From Azolla pinnata (lineage: Eukaryota; Streptophyta; Polypodiopsida; Salviniales; Salviniaceae): DNA of 25,093 nt. The notes below the pieces were generated by a model, which saw only the letters and a program-made list of their open reading frames with translations, was not told the DNA's origin and did not search any database. The stretch covers positions 1 to 25,093 of the forward strand of contig JBBBWG010005692.1 of the NCBI GenBank assembly GCA_037176905.1, given 5' to 3'. Positions 1-9,700 of the stretch are shown here, piece by piece. A program made the translations under genes and the position numbers. The first letter of the stretch is position 1. Each line of letters opens with the position of its first letter.

Positions 1-225
1 CATCTCATCTTCATAGATCCGCATGAATCGAGTGATATTTTGTCCGTTGAAAAGTCCTGCCTTCGTCCGCACTCCATCTAGAGATTTCTCCAACCCAGCC
101 ATCATTTGTTGTCCTCGCAATAATTGCTCCAATAACACCATCATCTGTTGCTCCATCTCTCCTTGCCGCCTCTTCACGTCAGGTTCACCAAATGTCGCAG
201 AGCGCGCATTGTACGATTGAGACGG
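1..225 (-). mobile_element. gag-like N-terminal fragment of an LTR retrotransposon, open at the left edge
   Basis: Read on the minus strand, a frame opens after a TAG near 230 and runs to the window edge without a stop. It holds a Gln/Met/Leu-rich probable coiled-coil stretch (MEQQMMVLLEQLLRGQQMM) followed by FNGQNITRFMRIYEDEM. That second stretch resembles the start of the gag domain of plant Ty3/Gypsy-type elements, which typically reads F-(D/N)-G-x-N-(V/I)-T-x-F-(L/M)-x-x-Y-E. The first in-frame Met codon is at 156-154. Gag forms the particle in which element RNA is reverse transcribed. The fragment is cut by the window, so it is unknown whether pol follows. It differs in sequence from the second gag fragment at 688-957, so two separate elements are present. 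Confidence 0.6.
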
Positions 226-560
226 AGACGCCGAGCCTCTGAACTAGGAGAGATGGCAAAAGAAAAATAAAATTTATGAAGAAATAGAGAATTGGTTAAA
301 GGTTTTCTTTATAGAACTCAAGGTTACAAGATCGAATTCGGATAGCAGTCTAAGTTTCCCTAAGGAGTTGTCTCTTTTTTTTTCTCCCCCTCTTAAGGCC
401 CCTTATATACAATTTGGCGGCCCGTACATGTGATCCACGTGGCATACAAATGTGATTCCTTCCATTCTAGGGCATGCAAGCCTCTAATGTGGCATATGCA
501 TGTGATTTCAATTCTAGTACATACAAATCACTAATTATTATAATTTTCTTACTAAAAAAT
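226..560 (-). promoter_or_regulatory. LTR-like leader and promoter region upstream of the first gag fragment
   Basis: On the minus strand a TATA-type box (GTATATAAGG, about 401-410) lies upstream of the gag-like frame. A T/C-rich leader lies between them. This order (TATA, leader, gag) is what the R-U5-gag part of an LTR element would show. I could not find clear TG...CA LTR ends or a primer-binding site here, so the LTR assignment is an inference. No other gene is visible in this stretch. Confidence 0.3.
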
Positions 561-570
561 ATTTATCAAT

Positions 571-690
571 GAACTTGAGTCTCTTTGGTTGAAGTGTTGG
601 ACTCATCATATAGTAGACGAAGGTTCAAATCTTGGTATTTGTCATACGTTTTCCCACGTGAAGTGTCTGACTTCACGACATTCATCCCCT
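571..690 (+). mobile_element. tRNA-like block, possible SINE head
   Basis: Sequence resembling the two internal RNA polymerase III promoter boxes occurs in the right order and spacing. An A-box-like TGGTTGAAGTGTTGG lies at 586-600, and a B-box-like GGTTCAAATCTT at 622-633 differs little from the consensus GGTTCRANYCC. No tRNA acceptor stem follows the B box; instead about 55 bp of unrelated sequence runs to the junction with the gag fragment near 688. That pattern suits a tRNA-derived SINE rather than a tRNA gene. No poly(A)/poly(T) tail or target-site duplication was identified. Confidence 0.35.
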
Positions 691-957
691 CGTGCCATCG
701 AACTTGTCTGGCAAACTAAGCTTGGGCTTCAAGCTTGTAATGAGATGGAAATGAGTCGGAGAGAGAGTTGATGAGAGACCAAGCTCTATAGGGAGATTAT
801 TTGTTGATGCAGCAGGACACTTGATTTTTTCTTCCTCGAGTTCTATCAACCTTTTAGCTTGAAGCTTCCGTAACAATTCCCAAAGGTTGTTATTCATATG
901 TTGAAGTTGATGCATGGCTTCTATAAGTTGATTGAGTCTCTCGGTAGAATTCGACAT
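688..957 (-). mobile_element. Second gag-like fragment of an LTR retrotransposon, truncated
   Basis: The minus-strand frame starts at an ATG at 957-955 (MSNSTERLNQLIEAMHQLQ). It has a Leu/Glu-rich helical stretch (LLRKLQAKRLIELEEEKIK) and ends in KPKLSLPDKFDGTRG. The last part is the usual entry to the gag domain of plant LTR retrotransposons (K-L-x-x-P-x-x-F-D-G). The frame then hits a TGA just past 688, exactly where the sequence stops resembling gag, so the element is broken there, next to the tRNA-like block. An LTR-like promoter lies upstream at 1010-1300 in the same orientation. Confidence 0.6.
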
Positions 958-1110
958 GTTGAGGCTTATGAAATGAGAAGGTAAACAAACTATCATGGAC
1001 AAATACAAAAGATCGGAACAGAGCTCGACAAGGGCAGAAGAGATAAGTGAGTAGAAGAGAGATAAAGAGGAGTATTGATTGTGTAACTAGCGTTGTCCAC
1101 CTTGATTTTA

Positions 1111-1136
1111 TTCACCTTGATTGGGATCAAGGTGAA
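1111..1136 (-). repeat. Perfect inverted repeat, 11-bp arms with 4-nt loop
   Basis: The arms TTCACCTTGAT (1111-1121) and ATCAAGGTGAA (1126-1136) are exact reverse complements separated by TGGG. The motif CACCTTGATT also occurs as a direct copy at 1098-1107. The hairpin lies a few bases downstream of the minus-strand TATA box (1150-1141), where transcription of the LTR would begin. Confidence 0.85.
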
Positions 1137-1204
1137 CCCTTGTATTTATACAAATTTTAGATTCTTGCATATAAGAAGAGGGTCCTACATGCAAGGGGAA
1201 GATG

Positions 1205-1290
1205 CATATAGAGGCTTTTATAAAGTTCAAGAACTTTATGGAAAAATCATATAGAGGCTTCTATAAAGTTCAAGAACTTTATTGAAAATA
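1205..1290. repeat. Two tandem 43-bp repeats, each with a palindromic core
   Basis: Copy 1 starts at 1205 and copy 2 at 1248, both beginning CATATAGAGGCTT, with only a few substitutions between them. Each contains the near-palindrome ATAAAGTTCAAGAACTTTAT, that is AAAGTTC and GAACTTT arms around AA. The central TTCAAGAA matches the heat-shock-element half-site pair TTCnnGAA. They sit about 55-150 bp upstream of the minus-strand TATA box at 1150-1141, an enhancer-like position in U3. Confidence 0.8.
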
Positions 1291-1309
1291 AAAAAGAGAT
1301 ATTAAATTT

Positions 1310-1970
1310 ATATGTATTGACATTTATATCATTAATTTATGTTTGATCAATTAGCTAGACTAATTGGCTTTGTAGATTTCTTGGAATGAATACCCAAAGA
1401 GCTCCATAATTGTACATAGACACACAATCACAATCAAAGGAGAGAGAGCTCAAGAAATATGTAAAACAATATCATAACTTTATAAAATTGTGAACTCCTT
1501 ACAATGGTTAAAATCATCCCTTTTTATAGGTAAATAGTGCATCCTTGTTTGCGTTTTACATGAAACATTACAAGTCTTATACATAACTCTTCTATTCTTC
1601 TGATTTCCTATACATTTCACTCTACATTTACTCTGTACACACTACTCTCTGACTTGTTAACGATAATTAACCTCTCGATGGGCTTGCTCAAGCTCGTAGA
1701 TGTGTAGATGGCCTAATTCATGATTAATGTGTCGACTTGTCATTGAAGTTTTGGCAAAGGACTCAACACACCGTTTTATAGCCAGTGATTGCCTTTGTGC
1801 CGCCTCAAGTCACACTCGAGAACCATGAACCTTGAACCTCGATCATCCTCGCTCAATGACTCAACCATCTCGTGAGATTTTGCTCTTCATCTTGACAAAA
1901 TTCTTACATTTTCCCTTGCAAGCTCCTAGAATGGACTGTGCGATTCAACCATGTAGGGCACTATCATATG
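1310..1970 (-). mobile_element. Possible solo LTR or LTR fragment with TATA box
   Basis: The minus strand carries a good TATA box (TATAAAAAG, 1528-1520), followed by a leader rich in CTCT and TGTG runs. Its upstream part begins with TGATATTCCCATATGATAG near 1972-1954, which looks like the 5' start of a plant LTR. No gag or pol coding sequence adjoins it. Ends and target-site duplications were not identified, so this could also be unrelated intergenic DNA. Confidence 0.25.
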
Positions 1971-2560
1971 GGAATATCATAACGTTGTCAGCCATAAAAG
2001 TGTGAACCAAGATATAGAGATAGGACCCCTAAGGAGAAAACAAAGGAATGATCGCAATCAAATGTACTAACCAACCCAAAAAAAGTAAGATGTTTAAGTG
2101 GACTTTCAAATGGTGGTGAAGAGAATCTTAGCATTGGATGCTAAGAGTTTTATATGAACCCTATTAAAGTAGAGAAATTGATTTAAGTGTGGGAATAAGT
2201 GAAATAAAAGGTTTATCATTATCCTCATGTGTTTTCTTTATATGGTGCGTTATTGTGAAACTATGGTTTCACGTGTGACATTGGTCATGTGATTGCACTA
2301 TGACATCTTAATGTATTTACTGTATCATCTAAATGCATAGAGGAAAATAAAGCAAGTACATAAGAGTTGATGAAGAAAAATTGAAACAAATTTAAAAAGG
2401 ATAATTTGAAGATGGATTAGTAGATAAAATATTTACTCTTAAAAGTATAGGTCTTAACATCATCCCCCACTCAACTTTTTTCTTACTCTTTTTAAAACAT
2501 TTTTTCTTGTTTTAGCTTCCATTCAAGGTACTTTTTTTTCTTGTTTTTTCCCTATGACAC
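1971..2560. other. AT-rich intergenic stretch, nothing recognised
   Basis: This is about 590 bp of AT-rich sequence with no open frame of interest, no tRNA or rRNA similarity and no clear repeat. It lies between LTR-like segments, so it may be retroelement-derived. Confidence 0.5.
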
Positions 2561-2574
2561 TTCACTCTATTGTC

Positions 2575-2583
2575 TATATAAGG
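2575..2583 (+). promoter_or_regulatory. TATA-box-like sequence, plus strand
   Basis: TATATAAGG is followed by about 170 bp resembling a plant LTR R/U5 region: TTGTAACC and TTGTAATCC-type poly(A)-region wording, then a C-rich stretch with CCCTACAACC. No coding sequence follows on this strand. Its orientation is opposite to the neighbouring LTR-like segments, which suggests nested or rearranged insertions. Confidence 0.3.
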
Positions 2584-2963
2584 AGTGGTTAGCACAATGT
2601 ATAGGAGAGGGGATCAGGGCATGTAGGATCAGATCTTTAGTTATATTGGATTCCGAGCTGACGCTTGTAACCATATTGTAATCCTTAATTCATCTGTATA
2701 TCTTCGTTCCAAAGCCCTTGTGTCTCCCACCCCAAACCCTACAACCGCACGCAACACGATAGTGCGCATGAGTGAGTGAGTGCTTGTCGAGTTAGTCACC
2801 CCACATGTAACAAAAGATCATACAACATGGGTGCATGAGTAGCCTACCATGACCCAAAGATAGATGGAAAGAGTGTAGGAGATGCTTTCGATTGGGATTT
2901 TGGACGAGCTACCACTTCTAGAAGCTTGCCACCTATTTTGAGACTACTTTTAAAGTGTTATGC

Positions 2964-2976
2964 GCTCTGATACAAT
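2964..2976 (-). other. Primer-binding-site-like sequence (initiator Met tRNA type)
   Basis: On the minus strand the sequence reads CCACAACA followed by TTGTATCAGAGCGC. The canonical plant retrotransposon primer-binding site, complementary to the 3' end of tRNA-iMet, is TGGTATCAGAGC, so this differs at one base in twelve. The CAACA just before it is a common LTR 3' end. This marks the boundary between an LTR (higher coordinates) and internal sequence (lower coordinates) of a decayed minus-strand element. Confidence 0.5.
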
Positions 2977-3200
2977 GTTGTGGTAGCCGAGTGTCAGGTG
3001 CTTCTAATACGATCCTTCGATACCATGACAATGCGGCGACACAAAGAAGACTGATTTGTTTTCATGAATAAACTTGTGAATTTCTCCCCATTAGCACTTA
3101 TAGCCTCAGTTTCTCATCTATAAATAGCCCTACCGTCGTCATTGTGCTATACAACATCAAGTCAAGGTACATTATACTAAGATCAAGAACAACAACCTAT
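2977..3200. mobile_element. LTR-like segment adjoining the primer-binding site, with a TATA box at 3119-3127
   Basis: Read on the minus strand, this segment ends in CAACA at the primer-binding-site-like sequence, as an LTR would. A TATA box lies at 3119-3127. Read on the plus strand it is the better match (CTATAAATAGCCC) and is followed by an A/C-rich leader (CAACATCAAG, AAGAACAACAACC), which looks like a plant gene or LTR leader running toward the downstream gene. Which strand it serves is unresolved. Confidence 0.35.
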
Positions 3201-3701
3201 CTATCAGGAGTCAAAACGCACATTAGCTTAATTTCTCAGGAATCTATCATCAGGAGTCAAAACACACATTAGCTTTATTTTTCAGGAATCTATCAGGAGT
3301 CAAAACACACACATTAGCTTAATTTCTGAGGAATCTATCAAGAGTCAAAACACACACACATTAGCTTAATTTCTCAGGAATCTATCAGGAGTCAAAACAC
3401 ACATTAGCTTAATTTCTCAGGAATCTATCATCAAGAGTCAAAACACACACATTAGCTTAATTTCTCAGGAATCTATCAGGAGTCAGAACAAACACATTAG
3501 CTTAATTTCTCAGGAATCTATCATCAGGAGTCAAAACACACATTAGCTTAATTTCTCAGGAATCTATCATCAGGAGTCAAAACACACACATTAGCTTAAT
3601 TTCTCAGGAATCTATCATCAGGAGTCAAAGCACACATTAGCTTAATTTCTCAGGAATCTATCAGGAGTCAAAACACAACATTAGCTTAATTTCTCATGAA
3701 T
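3201..3701. repeat. Minisatellite, about 11 units of 43-47 bp
   Basis: Head-to-tail units share the core GGAGTCAAAACACACATTAG, then CTTAATTTCTCAGGAATCTATCA. Copies differ mainly in two internal microslippage sites: one or two TCA steps after CTATCA, and two to four AC steps after CAAAAC. There are also single-base changes. The last unit ends in CTCATGAAT instead of CTCAGGAAT, creating an ATG at 3696. The array ends 80 bp before the TEX10/IPI1 start codon, so it is either in the promoter or, if the plus-strand TATA at 3119 is used, in the 5' untranslated region. Confidence 0.95.
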
Positions 3702-3780
3702 ACTGAAGTTAAAAGAGGTCTTGAGACTAGGACGCCTATTGTCTCTCCCAACAGCCGGCTGCTACTGATCGAGCATCACC

Positions 3781-6700
3781 ATGGCTCCTACGAAGCAGCA
3801 GCAGCAGCAGAAGAAGAAAGCCAAATCCCTGGTCGGGACAGACTTCAAGGTCTTACTCTCTCTCTCTCTCTCGTTCTCTCTCACCTGCTTGATTTCGCCC
3901 TCTTTTTGTGCTTTTTCTCACAAGCGTTCCTTCGACAATCCAAACCCTACTGCAGAAAGTCAAACGTAAAGTCGGGAGGAAGCTCCTGTCAGCTTCTAGT
4001 GTCACCAAGATTGCAGTGAAATCAAAAAGTGAGCAATTCTTTCTTTCTTTCTTTCTTTCTTATTCGCATCGCCTGCTTGCATCTATGATTTAGTTGGCTT
4101 TCAACCTCAAAACCTTCTCCTCAGTCAGCCTCTGTTGTGGAGCTCTTTTTGAAGGCAACGAGGAAAAGAAATGTCGTGATTGAAGTTGTTTTTAACATCT
4201 CTTGCTGAGAATTGTTGTAATTTCTTATCACAATTTGTGTTTTCATTCGTCCTTCTTATGGTTTTTTATTGCTATGCTCGCAGAAAGTTTATAAGAGACA
4301 CCGCTCCGAGAGGAAGAATTATCATAGCTTTTATTAAGTTCTTTCTCATTATTACACATGATGCTTCGAACAATCTGCAGATGCATTGCAATAAACAATG
4401 TAGCAAAGGATACCCATTTTATACATGATTATTATAGTTTATGCTATAAACTCATCGATCTCTGAATTTAGATAAAATGCCAGATTTGAATAGGACACAT
4501 TCCCAGCATGTGAACAATGTGCGTATCACAGTGCAATGCAATGACAAATCATCTGCTTATTAGTATATTTCTAACCATCACGTAAGGTCTGAATAGAATT
4601 CGTTGTTTGTTATTTTCAAGTCTAACTATTACCCTAGATAGTATAAACAGGAGGAACGCTTGAAGTGAATTAATCTTGAATTAAAACTCGAAACCTTCAT
4701 TTTGTAGAGAAAGCAGAATTCTTTCTATAGGGGATAACCACATCATGTCTACTATTCTATTCGATGCCCAAAGGGGTTTCACAGATTTCCTCTTATATCT
4801 TTCTTACTCACTACATAAAAGCACGAGTCACTGCTTCATGAATCATGAGTAGGATGTTGCAATCCAATGCTTGATTTAGAACTAGAGACCCAATGGGAGA
4901 TTCTAACTGGTATTTTGTTGCTCAGTTATCTATGACTCCCATTGTTGAGTATATTGTGGATGGACGCTCTTAATGTTTTATGGTTGTGGGAGGCGGATTT
5001 CATACAACTTTTGATGTGTCATATGACAAGCCTTGGGAAGCCCGTTCTTTTCCAGGATGCAAAAAGCCAGATTGTTTGTCTTCTGCAGGTATTATTCTAC
5101 CTGGACAAAGTGTGGCCCGGAATAAAGATGGACTTGCTGTTAACAACCGACACCAAACCTTGAAGGAGCTCCTTACACAGTTAACTCATCACAATGACCA
5201 TGTCCGCCGAGGTGCAGTCATGGAAGAAATCAAACTTTTTATTTCACTTGGCAATGTTAAATCAACTTTGTTTTTGTTGTTTTCCACCACAGATGCTATC
5301 TTAGGCATAAAGGATCTCCTTGCACGTCATCCAAAGGAGCTAAGCGTTAATGCTGTTACTCTGGTAGAGAAGCTATCAGCACGTATGACAGATCTATCTA
5401 AAAGTGTCAGAGAGGTGCTGTTAGACTTAATGCGCACAACTATTTATGCAGGTCTGCCCCAGGTAGAACTTGGACGATTCCTTTAATTCTGCACTATGTT
5501 CTTTTTCCAAAAATCAATCCTCACAATGGTGAAATACAGTTTTTTGTTAAAATGCTATTTCTTTCTTTTTATATCGTCCTTGTCTTGAATGCAAGAATGT
5601 GGCATACTTTTGTAAGAGCATAAGGTACTGGAAACAATTAATTTGGATGAATTTCTTAAACCAAAAGGAACGGAAAGAGAGCATTAATGTCTTTAAAGAT
5701 GACAGAATGGATCTACAAGTCTGATCAAGGTATTACATCTTAGAAAGTTGTCTCACCTTCTGCAAGAACATATGAAACATAGCTAAATTAGTTATAGTGC
5801 TAGGGTACCATACATGTTTGCCAAGTGTTACACAAGATGTTCTTAGTTAGACTGGAGTCTCTGTCTAAGAACCTTGACTGATCCAAGATGGAGACTTCGC
5901 CAAAAGCGTGGATATTACTTTCTGTGCTGGATGGTAATGGTTCCGCTTTCTTGATATCAACGATCTGGAGCTCATGCTTATATGCATTTTGTCTACGTGC
6001 ATGACAAATTTATATTGCAACATTCAACTCCTCATTTCCTATCAAGTGATATTAGGCACATTGTTTGTTTGGAATAGGATGTATTGTTCAAGAGATTTCT
6101 GTGGACAGGCTGTAATACTTTTTTGCTCACCTCTAGAATATTCCTTTTCACACTGAGTCGATCCTTTCATATTGCAAAAACATGTCTGCTTATACATGTT
6201 TAGGACTATCTGCTTTCCTCAAGCGAAGGGCTATTCATGCATGTAATGACCTAACTTAATACAAGAAAACATGATCTGGATCAAATCACAGCATACTGCC
6301 TCAATCAAAAGCATAAATAACAAAATTATCACTTATAATTGTATCGGAAGAACAAATTTAAGGTTTCCTATTGGCATGTAAATAGTATGAATGTCCTTTT
6401 CTGAATCAGTTTATTGCGTTCAAGTTTTCCAATACTTGGCTTGCATTAGGTTGCTGTGTGCGTCTTGGCAATTCTATTCAACCTGGAATCTTTAGAGGAT
6501 TCCCATTGTAAAATTGAGCATGCTTTTTGTCAGTGGCTCAAAACAGTTATTCATTATGCAGGTTATTATGCGTCCTATTGTTCCAATGGTGATGGCATAC
6601 ATTTTTAGTGCAATGACAAATATTTCTTCAGATATACGCATGTCAGCATTCCGATTTTTGGATGCAGTTATACACTCATACCCTGTTCTCGCAGTTGATT

Positions 6701-9700
6701 ATGCTAGCCAGGTAATTCTCTTCACGCCCTAGGTTGCAACTCTGAGCTGGATTCCTTTACGATTCAACAGTTTTGGTATTAAGTTGATGTATATGATGTT
6801 GCTCAATTCATAAATGAACAATTCTTACGAAACTTTGTAACTAATTGCAAGTGTTTACCACAGTTTGATTCTTGTTTGGTTTTTTATTTTTTCAGATTGT
6901 TCATTATTTTGTCAACTTTTTGAGTAAGTTGGGCATCTCGGCTCAATCTGGAAACCATCTTCCTGAAGTTCTGGAGAGTTTGGTACAATTCTTATCTGCA
7001 ATGCATGCAAGATCAGGATTCTCAAAGATAGAAGCTGTAAATAATGTAAGAAATTTTATACAATATATTTATACATCTGTAATGCAGGATTTTGTACAGT
7101 GGCAGTTGTATATTTGAGATTTTATGTTTTGCTGCAATAAGTCAAAAGACATTGATTATGTTATACTTGTGGTCTGTGTTGATATCTTGAGAAGAAAAAA
7201 TGAAGAAAAGAAAGATGTTGGGTTAGAAGGTCTAGATTCCTGTCATTTTGTGATGTCATAAACGTTGCAGCTTGCATGAAGACGATTTTGTATTAAATTT
7301 TGCAGTCTTAGATGCGTATTGTTTTGTATGTCCTCTTCAAGGGATCATTATCCCATTGTGTGTGGTAGATCTTGCAGATAGCCAGTGAGTCAAATTTATC
7401 CTTTTGTCTCTTAGTTTGTATTTCTACTTGGAGCTAGGAGAAAATAGCCAAGAATACAAGGAAAAATTATGTATTAAAGCTTTTTCTCTATTTTTCTGCA
7501 GTTGTAGAAAGAAAACACAAGCACAGTTGGTAGTTTTGAAAACATCTAACTTGGAATTTTTACATTGCCCTTTGTATAATATCATCAACTCATAATGGAA
7601 ATGGCTTTCAAGATATCTAACGAAGTCTCAAACTATAAGGTGATCATATCTTAATCAATTATGCACTTTAATGGTATATTGTCATTTTATATTGGACTTT
7701 TCCAGTACATTTTGCTTTGCATACATACATCAAGAGTGGGATATTTAAGCATAGTATGAATTGAGTGATTGTCAAGGAACCAATTGTAAAAGATGGAGCT
7801 ATCATCTGGTTTTAAGTTTGAACTTGTAAAACTGACTTGCGTGAATTATATCCTTTGATTAGAGTTATTTGATATTAGAATGAACCTTGAATATTGCTAG
7901 TGAATTCGCAATTTATAGAAGCACATTTTTAATGCACATTCATGACGATGCATTTGCTCCTCAAGAATGAATTCAGAAGTTCATTATGTTGGCAGGGTGG
8001 AAAGGGTATTGTCCTAGCACTTCACTGGTATAAGGGCATCCACCCTGTTGCTACTGCATCCTTGACATCTGAAGTAAAGGATTCTACTCAGTCAGAAGGT
8101 TCGTTATATCACTCTTTGATTGGAAAAAGAAATGGATTTGTGTTGAGATCTATGTAAGGGCATATGCATGATCTTAGGGAAATTTAAATAGAATATCCTA
8201 CACAACAAGAACAAATACATCACTCTGATGAAAGTCAAAATGACTTTTGATGTCCAAGTACACAATCAATAAACATTCTCACATGATAGGAGAGGTTTGA
8301 TTTTTCTTCAAAGATCGGAGAATAGATTAATATTATCCATTTATATCGTTTCTAATGATTGCATCAAGGCATTGGAAGAAAAATGGCTTATATTTTGCAA
8401 TCACTGTTTGTCCTATTTACCAAGTTTCATGCACTATTTTTATATATGGCATAAGAATTTATTGGAAATTCTTTTGCTGTCTTTTTTTATATTGGATATG
8501 TGGAAAATATTGTCCCATATTTATCTGTTCTTTATGAAAAGATTGATATCAGATTGAAGGGTATTATTTTGAATTTTGATCTTAAAAATATCAGAATCAT
8601 CAGCCAAGAGAGCCCTCGTTTTTATTGGGTTGGTGGGAGTCAGACATACATCTTCTTTCATATAATGGACTCCTGAATGGATACATGCTTTATTTCCTAG
8701 AACTATCATGTTTTTTGAGGGGTTATACTTTCCTTGTATTCATTTCTCCTGCATACTCTCGTTGCTTATGCCCCTCATAAAGACGTGTCCTCTGGTTGTT
8801 TTGATTAGTTGCAACCCCTTCTTTTGACCTTTTATATTGTACATGATCTGCTTTGTTTATCTGATGCAGGAGTTTCATGTTTTAAAATATATAGGCTATG
8901 GAACTATAAGTGTGTTACCTACTGTGGGGCACAACTTAGGTTACTCCAATATTAAACTGATGTTCAACTATGTACAAGGATTGCTAATTATAAGGCCCTG
9001 TTCTTGCATGGCTAACCACATGATCTAGTATGTAGAGAGAAAATCTAGCAACTTAAGTAAGTTTTGCGTGATATTTTTTATTCTTGAAAGAATTTAGTAG
9101 GCTAAGGCAATGATAAATAAGTGGGTATATTGCATATAATTGCTGTTAGATTATGGTATCCTAGACAATTTCTGCTGTTCTTTTCTTTGATGCGCATTTC
9201 TCAAATTTCCAGTGGTTTTTTTGCCAATTTTTGGTGGTCTTGGGAATTTATTGTTTTGTCATTTAGCTGTTTAGTGATGCTGTCTACCATACTTAACCAC
9301 TCCCTAAATCTGTGTAGTTTAAGTTTCCCGCTGGATCTGAAGGTCTGTTAGAAGATTCCTTTTTGCTACCACCATGATGGAATGCTTTATACTGTCTAAA
9401 ATTTATTTGTGTATCATTGACCTTGTTGACTTTGTTAATTATCCACAGGAACAAAAGGTGAGTTCAGCGTACAGTTAGCAGATACTCTGGTAAAGGCACT
9501 ACTGAGTTGCTGGGCTGAGTGCGCTCCAATGGTCTGCTCTGGTCAAGCTCCTCAGAAAGATGACCTGGATTGCATGATAAAAATATGTCAGTCTCTACAT
9601 TTCATAATTCTTTGTCTTGAACCAGACCTTGAATGGATTTCGCATTTTGGTAGCAGCAGGAATACCATCAATTCTCAATCACAGTTCTCAGTTTTTGATA

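Larger units (their letters stand above)
1010..1300 (-). mobile_element. LTR-like promoter region of the second gag element
   Basis: On the minus strand this stretch has a TATA box (TATAAATACA, 1150-1141). Upstream of it lies a pair of tandem 43-bp repeats (1205-1290). Downstream lie a perfect 11-bp hairpin (1111-1136) and a pyrimidine-rich leader of about 150 nt leading to the gag start at 957. This suits U3 (repeats), TATA, R/U5 and leader of an LTR element. The exact LTR ends and primer-binding site were not found. Confidence 0.45.

Noticed and set aside
23..220. A 65-codon plus-strand open frame.
   Set aside because: The minus strand of the same stretch encodes the gag-like sequence, so this is its shadow.
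3201..3701. CRISPR-like array of repeats.
   Set aside because: Units are contiguous without unique spacers, and the context is a plant genome with introns; it is a minisatellite.
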